Position numbers and translations under genes: made by a program. Below are positions 11,305 to 24,200 of a stretch of DNA of 64,000 bases, piece after piece. Origin of the DNA: Takashimella koratensis (Eukaryota > Basidiomycota > Tremellomycetes > Trichosporonales > Tetragoniomycetaceae). The first letter of the stretch is position 1, and every line of letters starts with the position of its first letter. The stretch is from the NCBI GenBank assembly GCA_003116875.1, contig BCKT01000001.1, positions 2,103,486 to 2,167,485 of the forward strand, in the 5' to 3' direction. The notes under the pieces are model-generated. The model ran no database searches, was not told the DNA's origin, and saw only the letters and a program-made list of their open reading frames with translations.

Positions 11305-13703
11305 TCAATACCCTCCTGGGCCGGACTGGTCCGCCTCCCTTGGACGGGTAGGCACGAGCCCTGCCATCCCACTCTCGCTTGCCCCACTTTGCAACCTTGG
11401 CCTTCTCCCACCTCTCCCGCCTCTCCCTCCACGCCCGGCTTGCCCGTTCGAGCTACCCACCCCCCGCTCGCGCCGCATCAGGTCAAGGTACCGTGAGAAC
11501 CGGGTCGACGTGGGCGTTCCGGCCGCAGGAACGGAAACAAGCGCGATGGTACCGTCAGATATTGCCGGGCCGGTACTAGCACTCGCCGCCAAAGAGCCCG
11601 AGGGGAGAGAGGAGTGCGAGCCGGCGGTGAGGGAAGAAGGGATCGCGTCGGGGTTAAAGTCTAAAGGTGGACGTTAGCGAGGTTTCCTTGGGGTTAGGGC
11701 GGGAATGATGTATAAATGAAGATATGGTTATGAATGTGAAAACGACAATGTATGAATCTGTTCAGCAACCTACCTTTTCGGCACAGGGGACAGCTTGTGG
11801 ACACTTGAAGCAGCCTAAGTAACCAAACATCAGCAAACGGTTACCCACAGATCCCGCTCAATCCCATGATCAAAGCCCACACTTCACACTCACCAAGGAT
11901 CGATACAAGCTTGATGGAACCTATGTCGCCCTGGACAAGGCAAGACCCGCAGATCATCTCCGTCTTCAAACTCGATGAGGCAGATCGGACACTGGTCTTC
12001 TGTGCTCGACACCTGCAGCTCTCCCCTTCTCTGATCCTCGTCATTGAAGCTTGCAAAGGTATCTCTATTCCGGAGCCCTGGTATCTCTCTTTCGTCTTCA
12101 CCTGCGGCCGACGCAAGCCAGGAATGAGCCGTCATCGTAGAGGGTTGAGCTTGGAAAACATCGCCTGTCCCGGACCCATGGGAAGTACGAGGCGTCGGGT
12201 CTGCCATCCTATCTTCATCGATCTGGGGCGACCTGGGTGGCGGACTCTGAGCGAGCACTGGCGCCTCTACTCCATGATCAGTCAGGAGCACGCTCGACTC
12301 TCTATCCGATTCCCATCGTTTCGATTCGGGTCGACTATGTCCCTCTGCACTATTCCTCCTCTCACTCTCGTTCTCCGCTCCCGCGCCTCTCGCGTCACTC
12401 CGAGTAAACTTGATAAGCGGGAACGTATCGATGATCGCCTGAGCCAACCCACGCGGGCGGTTATCGCCTTCCCCGTCGACTCCGCCTGCAGCGTACCGAC
12501 GAGGTCGAAGGGCTTTGCGGAGGATACTGATCACTGTAATACAGACCATGACGCAGATGAAGCCTGCGATGACGTATACGGCGATCATGGCTTTGGATTT
12601 GCTGCTGGAGGACGAAGGGGAGGAGGAGCTGGAAGAGGGGGGAACGATCGGTTCAGCTTGGCCGGTAGAGTTCCGAGCGGTGAGCGTGCCGCCGAGGTAG
12701 GTCTTGTATAGCAGCGGGCTCCCGGCGAGGGTCTCGTTGACGGCGGTGGCACTGGATAAGGTTAGCAGGGGGTGAAGGTTTGTAGTGGTGAGAGACTTAC
12801 GACATGTTTAACAGCGTAGCGTTGTAGGTCCAAAAACTTGTATTCGTATAGGAGAACTGGTAGTCGGTGACTCTGCGTCTTGGTCAGCTCCAGGGTGCGG
12901 TGCTCTTTTGACACATGAAGCCACATACTTGGCTACGGCGTTGGTCTTGATAGCAAACACGTCAAGTGGTTTCTCGAAATCTTGAATGTACTCTTGGTTG
13001 ATCAAACACGACTCGGCTGTGAGTGTGTAAAGCAGCTGCGGAAGAGAGGTTATCGTCAGTGTTTCTCGCTTCTACACATGGGGTCCGGTGAATAAGTCGC
13101 AATGAAGGCTTAGAGACGCTGAGTGGGCAAGACTTACCGCAGACACAGCACCAGCATCTCGGGCAAGGGTGAAGATATCCCATTCTTGACTGGCATTCGT
13201 CTCGTTGACGTCGCAGCTAATGAACGCGATAAACGGGGTAGTCGTAGATAAGTTGCCAGCGGCCGCGGCTTCTGTAAAGTGCACGAGAGCACCGGACGTC
13301 GTTCCTCCTGTCGATACATCTGCCCGAAGCTGATACGATCTGAGAGGGGTCAGTTGACGCTCAATGGTCCGCAGCAGCCATCCAAATGGATCGAGAGCCC
13401 TGCCGCAGTCCAATGTAGATCTCGAGTCCAAGTTTCAAACAAGCCGAGAGGAAAGACTTACACGCCGCCGCTGTATACGCCCTCCGGATCGGTCCAGATG
13501 ATGGATATCGTGGACGAATCGGTAAAGTTTAGACTGGAGGTATCGTTGACTGGCTGCGCGGGGATGTATCCAGCAACTGGCGGGAGAGAGGGGAGGACGG
13601 AAGTGAGGATGAGTGAGGAGATGGAGGGGATCGCGAGGAGTGTCGAGAGCGAGGGCCGATGTCGACCGGACCGCGCGGAGCGGCGAGGGTGGTGGTGGTC
13701 CAT
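11305..13703 (-). CDS. PA-TM-RING type E3 ubiquitin ligase
   Basis: Minus-strand gene starting MDHHHPRRSARSGRHRPSLS at 13703 and ending QSGPGGY. Order: N-terminal signal/anchor (LAIPSISSLILTSVL), a lumenal region of about 250 residues with N-glycosylation sequons (NDTS, NFTD, NLST, NETN) and the protease-associated-domain-like FIAFISCDVNET, then a transmembrane helix (AVYVIAGFICVMVCITVISIL), a disordered linker and a RING-H2 finger. The RING reads CPICLIEFEDGDDL, LPCPGRHRFHQACIDPW, then CPLC across a short exon (about 11775-11817). PA-TM-RING ligases sit in endosome/vacuole membranes and ubiquitinate cargo with an E2. There are three residues between the third Cys and the first His, where one is usual. 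The last exon (11305 to about 11661) encodes a Ser/Gly/Arg-rich tail. Confidence 0.83.
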
Positions 13704-14292
13704 GCCGGGGAGGAAGCGGTGCGATGAAGAATGGGCAAATAGATGGAAAGGTGAAAGTGGAAAAACGGAGGAGAGATAGGGTTAAGCCTCTTGCACAGCA
13801 AGCGGCACTGTTGATTACAGGCCAAAAAACGTCGTCGTCGTCGCTGTGATCGTGGTCGTGCTCGTCTCGATGACGACCGCGGTAACTGTCTCGACGCTGA
13901 AGATTGATGGGACGATGGTCGACGATGGAGACAGAGACAAAAGTGAAGAACAACACCAGTGAACAAGTTTGGTGAGGGATAGGGGTACAACGGGAGATCC
14001 AGGAATAGGCAGCGCAGCGCTAAATTGAATGTTTCTGGGCCCGAGACATGGCTCGTGAGATGGTCGTCGGGTGAATCATTCACCAGTTGAAATGTTGAAT
14101 GATTCGTCGTCGTGCACTTGACTCTGCTCGAGTTCCGCGAGTGGAGGGTGTCCGGGATGTGAGAGGAGGAGGTCAAGTTGGAGGTGAGTGGAGGAGAGAT
14201 GGTAGGTAGGTGGTAGGTGGTACAAGAGATGGAGACCAGAGCAGCTGATGCCGACTCGCTCAGGGTCAACTGCGACTCGAGTTTCCAGTTTC

Positions 14293-14334
<42 letters not shown>

Positions 14335-14439
14335 CCAACAGCGACATGACGCGGCGTTGACTATTTCACTCTTCTCATTATTCATCCCTCTCCCAACCTC
14401 TCTCCCACCCTCCATCATACACACACCTCTCGTCTCTCA
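13704..14439. promoter_or_regulatory. Divergent promoter region between the RING and UBX genes
   Basis: Roughly 735 bp between two divergent start codons. It contains a GTCGTC-type run near 13830 and a CA microsatellite at 14297-14333 about 105 bp upstream of the UBX start codon. No gene seen. Confidence 0.5.
14297..14333. repeat. (CA)n microsatellite, about 18 units
   Basis: Perfect alternating AC tract of 37 bases, about 105 bp upstream of the UBX-protein start codon and therefore likely in its promoter or leader. Confidence 0.95.
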
Positions 14440-15868
14440 ATGTCGCAGCCACCTGAGCAGCCCGTCGATTCGGTGCTTAACGTGGACAAAGCAGCGGTGC
14501 AGGCTGCAGAGCCAGCGGCGGCAGCAGACGTTGTTCAACAGCCGGTGTTGGAGCAGGTCGAGGTTGAGCCGGCCGCACAGGCGTCAGCATTGACTTCTAC
14601 CGCTGCCGCCGCTGTCCCAGAGCCTCAGGTGCACGTCTTCAACCCAGCCACGGGTTCGAGCACACGTACGTCCCTCGTCCAACCACTTACCTTCTCATTT
14701 TCCTGCCTCCTTCCACTTCCTTCTACTTGGAGTCCACCCCGGGCCCCGTCAATCACGATCTAACCTTCCACCTCAGCGTCCGAGGTCTCCGACGCCTTCT
14801 TCGAAACCACAATCGCCGACGTTCAGTCATACCACGAAAGCATATTGTCTCGGTCCAAGCGGCTCAACGAGGCGCCGCTGTTGACCAGTAAACACCGAGA
14901 CGAGGAACGAGCGCAAAGGGAGAAGAAGAAGGCGGAGAAGTGGCCAAATGTGGGTGACGAACTACTTGATTTGGTCGTTGGGGCCAAGCAAGGGCAGAGA
15001 ATGTGTTGGAAAGGTAGGTGTAGATGCTGACGATGAATCTAGACGACGATCAGGATCAAGTTTTCCGATGGGACGCAGATTCAGAGTACTTTCCCTTCTT
15101 CCAGCCCGTGAGTTACGCCCACCTCACTATCCTCTCAACTCGTCCCCGCTCTCAACCCCTTCCACCTGATCTTGACGTCTATTCTTAGGATCCAACCAGT
15201 CTACGCTTTCGTCCGATCCACTCTCGACCCCTCGCACCCGGCTTCTTCGACATCATTCACACTCTACTCTCCACCCCGCACTGTCTACCCTGAACACCCA
15301 GCGCCCACTCCCAAACCGACCAAAGCCGCGGCGTCAGCCAGCCTGCACAAGGTGCATATCCGCCCCCCGGCCAACTACGGGCACGTCAAGGGGGATATCG
15401 CAGCTGGTATGCAGGCAGGAACGGGTGGGGCGGAGACGTTGGCAGAGTTGGGGTTGGTCCCGCAGAGCGTGTTGCTCATCCGCTGGACCGATGAAGCGAT
15501 GAACGGTGAGTTAGGTGACCAGTGACGAAAGGCGTAGAGACCCTACAGTGGGCGTAGGGATCTTACATTGGCGGAAAGTAATTACAATGCTGATGAGTGG
15601 GATACAGCGTCAACTGTTGAAGCACCATTGAGGGCTGAATTGAAAGCGAAGAGTGAACCTCTACCTCCCCCGGGTCCTCCAGCATCTGCTGCGCCTTCTT
15701 CATCCGGTCAACAACCAACCGCCGGTGCCTCGACCGCACCCAAGGAGAAGAAGATCCCTACGTGAGTGATATGAGCTATTCCAAGACATCTAGGCATTTA
15801 GTGGATCAAGCGCGGATACTGACTCGTCGTTTAGGTGGCTGCAAAAGGGTCTGCTCAAGAAGAAATGA
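14440..15868 (+). CDS. UBX-domain protein of the TUG/ASPSCR1-Ubx4 group
   Basis: Start MSQPPEQPVDSVLNVDKAAV, end IPTWLQKGLLKKK. An Ala/Glu/Val-rich disordered N terminus is followed by FNPATGSSTPSEVSDAFFET and DVQSYHESILSRSKRLNEAP, then LLTSKHRDEERAQREKKKAE and a UBX domain starting WPNTTIRIKFSDGTQIQ, ending VPQSVLLIRWTDEAMN. The helix-rich block before UBX and the WPNTTIRIKF entry are typical of TUG/Ubx4, whose UBX domain binds the Cdc48/p97 ATPase. No N-terminal ubiquitin-like domain is visible, so it is shorter than mammalian TUG. The tail is Pro/Ala/Ser-rich and ends with Lys. At least four introns; the last exon is only about 35 nt. Confidence 0.82.
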
Positions 15869-16142
15869 TCGCATATTGTTGGAGCATCTTCCCACCTCCA
15901 GTTTCTTGTACAGTAGTAGTCCAAGTCACATGTACCCTAGCTAGAGAGCTTAAGACAGAGCCAGTTCACATCGTGCACTCGTGTACATAACATGATTCGT
16001 GTCATTCTAGTCATTATTCACCCAAGTATACCAGGATCGTGTATGCTGGTCCCAACTAACGTTCAAGAACACAGATCCCTCAAGATACAACACCCACTCA
16101 CTCAAACTCCCTCTTCGGCACCAAAGCCGTATCCCAACCTCG

Positions 16143-18985
16143 CTACAGATGCCACCACTTCTTCTTCCCTTTTCCTTGATCCTGCTGAATCCCAACTTTA
16201 AGTCCCAACTCCTTGACACTCGCTTCATCCGCTGACTCTCTATACGCGAAAACCACTCTCCCTTTTGCCGCTTGAATCGAGACCTTACTCTGTTCTGCTC
16301 TCCCCCACGCTGCGTACCCTGCTCTTGCCATGTCCAGGTAATCGTTCTGTCCACGGAGTCGCTTCGGGACGTTCTTTGCAATCTTCTGCATCACGTTGTG
16401 GTCCCCTGACGAACTCTTGGATCGGGTCCTTGATGAGATCGAAGAAGGGGATTGAATAGGGTTCCCGTCAGCGTCGAATTGGGAATCAACAGCGTCGAGT
16501 TCCACTTGAATCTCGGGTGGAAGGCGGAGGGGGAGGATTAGTGTCGTGTAGAAGTTTTCGTAGGGATTAGCGACGGGCTCGACCTGTGGAGCGAGGATGG
16601 GCTGGAAAATGGGTGGTTGAGAGGCAGTGACATGGATAGGGCCGTGGAAGGTGTCGGGGAGGAAGACGAGGACGTCTCCGGATTTCGTCTCTATCCGAAG
16701 GTCGAGCTGTCGATTGAAATCGATCTCAATCTGGTTCGGACAGGAGATCCCGTGTTAGCATGGACTTGCACCTCTATCCTGCACCACGACTTAACCCCAC
16801 CATGGCAGAAACCTAACTCACGATATCGACTTTGATACCTCCCGACTTGCTATTCACCTCAACTCTTGCCTTCTTCCTCCCCTTCTTGTTTCCCCACTCT
16901 TCCCCTCCTCGATCAATCACCGCCAATCCCAGCTCAATCGGCCCGGATTCGCTCGTGAACCTTCCATCTGGTGGTACTACCCATTCCTTTGCCAACTTTG
17001 CGAGCCCATCGATTGGGGCTCCTATAGTCGTGTTGAACCTCTCGTGCGGGTATGCGCTGAGTCCGCTAAGGGTTGCGTTGGCAGCAGCGCTGATTCCGTG
17101 CGGCATGGTGATTAGGGACGATTTGAGGCAAGGGTCAAAGTAATGCGTGGACCAGATGGGGGTCTTGCCAGTTGAAGAGAGGCTGACATCGGTCTCGGGG
17201 TTCGGGCGAGGTCGGGTAGGTGCAGCCGGTGCAGATGGCAGTGGCTTGAAGGAAGTGTCGATAGCGCTTGTCGGTGGGGAGGTGGTAAGTGCCCCCGGCT
17301 CGTCGGAGAGGATGGGCTGGTCGGTGGAGGACAAGGGCGCCGGAGGGAGTCGAGGGGGTACTATGCGCCCGTCGACGCCAGTGGTTGGATTCGACATGGA
17401 TGTGGACTGTTCCGCGCGGCGTAAAGGTCCTGGAGCGTTGTAGTTTTGACCAGAGGATGGTGCAGAATGAGCAGGAGGGAGCCTCGAGGGTCCAGAGGAA
17501 GCGTTCATTGTGCCTACGTCGACTTGGTCGGTTCCGTATCCGTTCCCTACAGCGTAACTATCTCCGTACCCTTCGCCCGTAGGGTATCGATGCGATTCGT
17601 TCGAGATACCAAGATTCTCCAACCTCGTCGCTGTTCCTGCTGAGCAAGTTCGTTTTCTTGACTGAGCGGGCCGTACCGAGCGTTCAGCGCTGATCGACCC
17701 GGGAGGGACATAGGATACGGGCGGGTAAGGAGTTGCCACTACAGTCGACGCGGGTCCGGAGATCGCTCGGTGTCGGCGCGGAGGGAGGTTAGGGGGTGGT
17801 TCAGAGAGCCGGGAATAGGCGTATTGCGCAGAAGGAGCGATAAGTTCGGGAGGGATGGTGGACTTGTAGTCGGGTCTGTAGAGGTATGCACAGAGGGAGT
17901 GAGGTGAGGAGAAGATGATGTAAGCTTGGATTGACGAGAACAAAAACAAAGGAGGAATAAATAGCACCAGGCTAAAAGCTAAGAGAAATGACGTACTGCC
18001 ACTCGGGTGGGATCTGCTCAACAACCAAATCCAGCAAGTCGGTCAGTCAGCGTGGTCTGCAACCTTCAAGGCAGAGGCAGCGAGCGGTGAGAAACATAGG
18101 TCTGGGGGATACACTCACAGGCGCCGGGACATTCGACGGTACACCAGGTAACGCCCTTCGCTTCCCTCTACTCCGGATCCTCTCGTCGCCCTCGGAATCA
18201 CTGAGTCCACTCCTCGGCCCCTCGGAGCTGTGTCCATAGGTTGAATGCGACTGGTCGGACCCTGCCCATCCCTGACCACTCTGTCCATGCACTCCTGGTG
18301 CGCCCGGCATACCTGACCTCGGCGGGAGGTCTGGCGGTAGTGCGACTGCCGGTTGGGGAGGGGAGAAGACTGGGAACGGCCTGGGTGGGAGGTTGGGAGC
18401 TAGCGAAGGAGAGCCGGGAACAGGGGAGAGTGGTTGAGTCCCGTTTGAGCCAGTGTTGTTGCCGCCGAGTTTCTGGGCGGAGCAAGTCGCGGGAGTCAAG
18501 TGGAATGGAGAGGACGGAGGGGTTAGGCTGTGACCTGCTCCCACACCGGCAAAGTTGGTAGGTGTCCTCGGTGTGAGAGGAGGGACCATCGCGTCGAATC
18601 CGTTTCCCGAGGCTCCACTTGTCCCCGTCGACAAAGACGGGTTACTCTCTTCCGTGTGCGACAACATCGCAGCGAGACTACTACTTCCCCCTCTCCCTTC
18701 CCCACTTCCGTTCCCCATCCCCCCGCCGTTTAAGACATCATGGTAGCTGTAGCTTTCATTACTCCCTGTCCCTGTCCCGCCCTCGAGGCTCGTGCAGCTG
18801 CTGTTCGGCTGAGAGGTGGCGGTGCGGTACCGAGATTCGAGAACATCTCGGTCCAAAGAGAGTGGGTGGTATTCGGACAAAGACAGGGATTGGGATCGAG
18901 GACGCTGTAGGCTGGGAGTAACACGAGATGCAGCCCGGGAGGTGGAAGGGTGGGAAGTGCGTTTTTGCGAGAATGTGCGGGACAT
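16143..18985 (-). CDS. Large disordered protein with a DUF7330-like C-terminal domain
   Basis: Start MSRTFSQKRTSHPSTSRAAS at 18985 with a good Kozak context (CCACCATGTC), end GKGKKKWWHL at 16143. The first 600 or so residues are Ser/Pro/Gly-rich with many PPRLPP-type and SPSS motifs, suggesting SH3/WW or kinase targets. The last third is folded-looking: NTTIGAPIDGLAKLAKEWVV, VEVNSKSGGIKVDIV, LDLRIETKSGDVLVFLPDTF and FHGPIHVTA. Repeated S-G-D/G-I/V-x-V-F-L-P strands resemble the basidiomycete DUF7330 domain, whose function is not known to me. The protein ends in a basic helix. Three exons at least. It converges on the UBX gene, 275 bp apart. No membrane helix. Confidence 0.7.
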
Positions 18986-21240
18986 GGTGGGACGAGATGA
19001 ATGGGAAAGGGGTGGAGGAGAAAGGTGATGGAATGAGAGTGGGAGGAAGATGGTCAAGTTGGATAGGCAGAAGAGATGGATGACAGGTTGCGGATGGGGC
19101 GAGGTATGGTGACATCCTATGATCCGCAGGATCCGCGGGGAGGTCGGGGGTCGTATCTCATCGGTGCAGGGAGTGCACGGACAGGGAGATCCCTCTGACG
19201 TGACAAGGCTGGTCGACTAGTACCAGCGGAAACGAAGCAAGCACCAAACGCCGATAGGTTCGGGCGAAGGGTGAGGGGCAGAAGGGGGGATGGGGAAGGG
19301 AAAGATGAGCTGTAACCTGAGGCAAGGTTAGCGGTTCGTACTAGAGTCGCAGTCTCCACAGGATCGACGCCCATTCAGACGAGTCCTCTGGAATCGCACC
19401 TGTTTGCACCTCTCGGAGGGTCGGAGGGGTCGGAGGGTCGCATCCCAAACGACGTCACGACGTCACCATCACGTTGGCTGGAAAAAAGTTTAACCTTGTT
19501 TATTTAGCCGACAGAAATCCCTGACTTCATTTGTGGGATGTAGTGCATGGGCTGACTTGGAGTAAAACGGTGATCGCCTGGGGATGCTTGTACCACCCCG
19601 GGTTTGGCACGGACGTGCTGATCCATCAAATGCAGTATTTCAGTCTTTACCGACTCGATGTAACCTCTAATCATGAGCCCCTCGATCTCTATCCAGTAGG
19701 AACAATTCAACCCGCCAATGTTGAGTACGCAGATGGCGAGCTACTTAGGTCAAGGTCGCGAGTAATGATTTGCCCATCGAGGTACTTGCAGTTTCTATCT
19801 TGGAGTACCGGTCGAGAACGCTACAGCAGTGTACTTCCTCGAGGTTTGGCCTTGGGAGTCGAAGAGTGAGGTTTTCCAATTTGACATGTTCGTGAAACAA
19901 CCCAAAGTAAAACTTGCTCACCCGCGAGAACTTGCCAAGCCACCTCGTAGATACTTACCGACATCGCATCGGTGTATGCACTTCGGTCGAGTCGCGCGAA
20001 ACGGGCGAGCATCTAGTTGCATGAATAGGACATGACGTTGCGGCCGAGGTGCTGGATGCATCGAAAACGCTGTGCTGCGGTCTCGACTGGGTCGGCGGAG
20101 CTCTCGGGCTGCGCTAACATGGCGGTCTGTGAGAGGAGAAGTTGGTGGAGAGATGGAGAGGACCCGCCGGGAGACGTCTCAACAGTCTGGAGACAGTGTG
20201 ACGACTTGACCCTGTCTCTACGGTACTTTGCACATTCGCCCAACGCATGTCAATGAACCTGGCTCGACCTTGCCCTTGACATGTGAGCTCGTTGATGTAT
20301 ACTGCGTGTCGGTCGAAATCGCAACGTTGCTTGGGCGTCCTTTGGTTGTGGGTTGACCAGTGCCAGGGCGGAGACAGGGTGGTTGCCTACTTGGTGTACT
20401 GTATGGTATCATCCATGCCCGCTGCCATTTTCACCGCGTGTTTCGTGTTTCGGGCACATTCCTCCTTTTTGGACGTGGGTGGGACTCGGGACCTGGCTGG
20501 ACCTGGTCATTTTATGGGTCAGGCAGTATATCGGCTGAGGCGTGAGATGTGAGCCGTGAGCCGTGAGCCGTGAACTGTGAGCTGTACCTGGAAGACGCAC
20601 GCGTAGGATGTATGCATGCAGCAGGTGTTAGGTGATATACCCTGCCGTGTCCCGTGCAGACAATAACGACCGAAACGGAGACGAGACGAAGGGTCAAAGG
20701 AAGGGATCAATGCGCCCTGGCTTGCAAGTACTGTAGAGTTATTGCGCCCCGTGCCCTCCTTCATCTCCTCGCCTCCATCGCACTCTCCACTGTATCCTTC
20801 ATTCCACCCATCTTCACCTTCAACTCTACTCCACTTTCCACCTTGCTCCCCGTCCCTCTCCCCTCCCCCTCCTCCCTTCGCCTTCTGGCTCATCCTCTCA
20901 TCTCTTGAACACATCGACGCACTCCCTCACCTTGACAACCCCAATCTGCTTGAATCGATAAAAACTAGCATCGACCACTGCTCAAAGGCTAGCCAGTTGG
21001 GCATAGGCAAGCCCACATTAACCCAATAATCAACTCAACGCCGCTACATTCCCTCTTGACTTTGTCCACATCCCATATCCATACCACTCGTACGTCCTCT
21101 ACCCACTACCTCTTTCTCTCCTCCTCTCCTCCTCTCCTTCTACCTGCCTGATCCACACTTCATCCTGCATAGCGACCATCCTTCTCCGCCTATCAACGAT
21201 ACCCACGTCACCACCTCCTCGGCTAACACACGCCTAGGCC
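18986..21240. other. Long divergent intergenic region (2.25 kb)
   Basis: The longest gene-free stretch in the window, between the DUF7330-like gene (minus) and the Upa2-like gene (plus). It holds a short GGTCGGAG-type repeat (19413-19440), a CGTGAGC-type repeat (20541-20584), several short ORFs without homology, and a strongly pyrimidine-rich leader (about 20750-21240) before the Upa2-like start. A short unannotated gene or ncRNA cannot be excluded in 19500-20250. Confidence 0.5.
20541..20584. repeat. Short imperfect 8-bp tandem repeat (GTGAGCC-like)
   Basis: Four to five imperfect copies of GTGAGCC(G/A) in a row, drifting to GTGAACT and GTGAGCT at the end. Confidence 0.75.
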
Positions 21241-24200
21241 ATGTCTGTCCCACCATACATTTGGTCCTCGGCACCCTCCTTCGACCCCACGGCACGCCCA
21301 TTCAACCCCACTCCACCATCATCCTCCTTACACGGACACTCTGCGCCGCCCACCACCTCGGCCGCATATACTAGCTACGTCCCTTCGCCAACGTACCCAG
21401 CAGCAGGGTTCGGGATGCCCAGCGTAGCTCCACCACGACCGCAGGTGTCACCTGGTACAATGTCGCCTGGTGTCCCAGGTAAGTACTCCCTTCGATGCTC
21501 ACCCACTTACCGGGCCCTTACCCACACTGCATGGCGTGGACCCCAGCTGATCATCGTTCTCTCTCAGCCCCACGCGGATACTCTCCCTCACACCCTGTCG
21601 ACACCGGTTTCCCTTCCTCCTCCCGGCATGGAACGGGGTTTGCACCGACCGACGACGCGAGCCAGTGGTGGACCTCTCAGGCCGCCCCTTCCTTCCACTC
21701 TACCCAGGCCCAGTTCCACCAAGGCCAGCCACTGCCTCATATCAATCCCAATCACCCTCTCATGCGCGCCCCTATCCCAGTACACCACTTCAACCAGCCT
21801 AGCTTGCACCGTTCGTTTACTGGCGATTCCCCAGATTGGACGGAGACGCACAGCCTTCCAAACCGATACGGCAATCGAGCGACCACCTTGCCACCGCATG
21901 GCAGGCCTAGTCTCAACGGAGGGCGGGGAAGGTCCAACGGGAGGGATGGGCGCGACAGGCCATGGGAGCGGGGAAGGGAGGGTAGTGTTGAAAGAGACTC
22001 TGGCACAATTCGCAATGTACGCCAGCGCCAAACCGGGCCACCCAAAGCTGTCCTGGGCGGACCAGGGGGAAAAACCTACGACGAGCTACAAGCCCAAGCG
22101 CGACAAGCTTCGCTTCCCCTCTCTATCCCGTCTGGATCCAGAGACGCCCTATCGCCCAGTCCCAACAGAAGCGCCTCGTCGTCTAGTCCGACAAAACCTG
22201 AACCCACCTCGTTGTTCAAAGGCAACCCGGTACACGTCAAGCTCCCACCAGAACACTACAGTCCACCAGATACCCCACGGCGCTTCAAGACCCACCACAC
22301 CGAAAACAGTATGGAACAGCCTTCAACGCCTCCAAGGCCGAGGAAAGAGGCCTTTCCATGGCCCAAAATCAAGGTGCATACCTCTCCTACAGCGATCCCC
22401 TTGCCTGGGTCCCCGAATGACACTAGTGAACTTGATATCCAGGAGCGAGCAAACGAACAAGATCCGTTATCCCCCCCGTTGGTAGGGGATGTGGAGGGAA
22501 AGACGATGTGGAAAGGGAAGGAGGTGCTGGTCTCTACCCCCTCTTCGGTGAGTGTGATTCAGCCGAGCTCCGCTGTCAGAAAGTAGCTGATCCTTTTTCA
22601 GTCGGGCTGGGACCAATTGAGAAAAAAGTGGTCGGCTTCTGTATCGACCCTCGCTGCGTCGCAGACACTCGACGAAGAGGTTAAGCCGGAAACGGTTTCA
22701 AGTCCCACTCGCGATCTTTCGTCGTCACCTACTCATGAGCCACTGGTAGCGGTGGAAGACAAGGTACAAGGTGCCGTCACGAAGCAGGAGGATGATCCGG
22801 CAGTAGAGGAAGAGGCGCAGCCACTGTCGACAACGACCAGTCCCACGAAACGAGTCTTTACTGGCAACACCTTCCTAAAACGGACACTAGGCAACATGCT
22901 TCGAGACCCTGCTACCCCTCGTCGAAAGGAGCGAGCGGCCGACCTTTCCTCATCGACCTCTTTAAACGACGTTGCAGACTCGGCGGCCGACGTGAGGACC
23001 TCCGACTCGAACGACTTATCCCTCGATCACATCACCATCACAACGGACATCTCGAAGGAAATGGTAGAGGTCCCTCTCTCGACAGCGTCAGCTGCGAGTG
23101 TGGGAGAGGAGAAGACTACCAAGCGTCGGCGGTCGGTTACAGATGGCAACGACGAGCCAGCTCTGGCTGAGGAGGAAGTAGTAGAGAAACCAGCACCGCA
23201 CGGCAGTCGGTTCGGATCGTCAGCTCTTCAGAGGCAACTACAGGGGTTCCTCCGCGCCGATGCGACCGCCTTCCGCCCAAGAGCCATGAATGAGGTAGCC
23301 ACCACCGCTCAAGAACTCTCACTACAAGATGTCCAGGGTACTGAAATCGAACCCGTACCGTCTTTACCAGAGGAGACTCCAGAGGTGGCGCCACTTCACC
23401 TCCACGAGAACCGAACCGAGTCTGAATCTACCGTGGTTCACGTTGAGGAGGCCCCGATCAAAACCGACGTTGATGAGGAGGTCCAAAACCCAGTATCCAA
23501 ACGCTTAAAGCCAACAGCTGCAGCTTTCGTACCCCGACTTCAAAAACCCTCGGTCCCTTCGACGCCCGACAACAGCAGCCTGCTGGAGTACTTCTCCATC
23601 GGTACCTCCTCGTCACCACCTAAACCTCGGGGCGCTACTTTCGGTATCAACGTCCTCAAAGACCAGGCTCTCGGGCACCAGACTACTGCATCAACCTCCT
23701 CCAACCGATCGTTACGTGCCACCGCGGAACCGTTCCGCCCAACTGCCAAACCGTTCACCCCGGGTCTCCTCGGAGAAAGCGCTCTAGGGCTATTCACCTT
23801 CACGCACAAGCTCCGACCCACTGCGCCCGTGTTCACACCGTCTTCAGGACAGAACACGGGTACAGCGTCACCGGAGAAGAAACACCTGGAGACCGACGTC
23901 GAAACATCTCCAGGAACTAAGATACATTTCTTTTCTCCCGAAGCAACAAGTACACCGATCAAGCCTCGGCACTCGGACGACTCGGAATCTGTCTCGGAAA
24001 CATCGAGGATGCTAGGTCAGCCAGATAGCGTAAACATCTCGTCGTACACCGACATGGATGTGGTCGACCAACAGCTCGCAAGCGACAGCATCGTCTCGTT
24101 AAACCCCAAGGCACAGGTGTTCAAGCCCGCTGCCGAGCTGGTGGTGGACAGCGCGGTAGCCGAGAAGGAGAAATTGGTTCTGGCATGGCGAGATTCCGCC

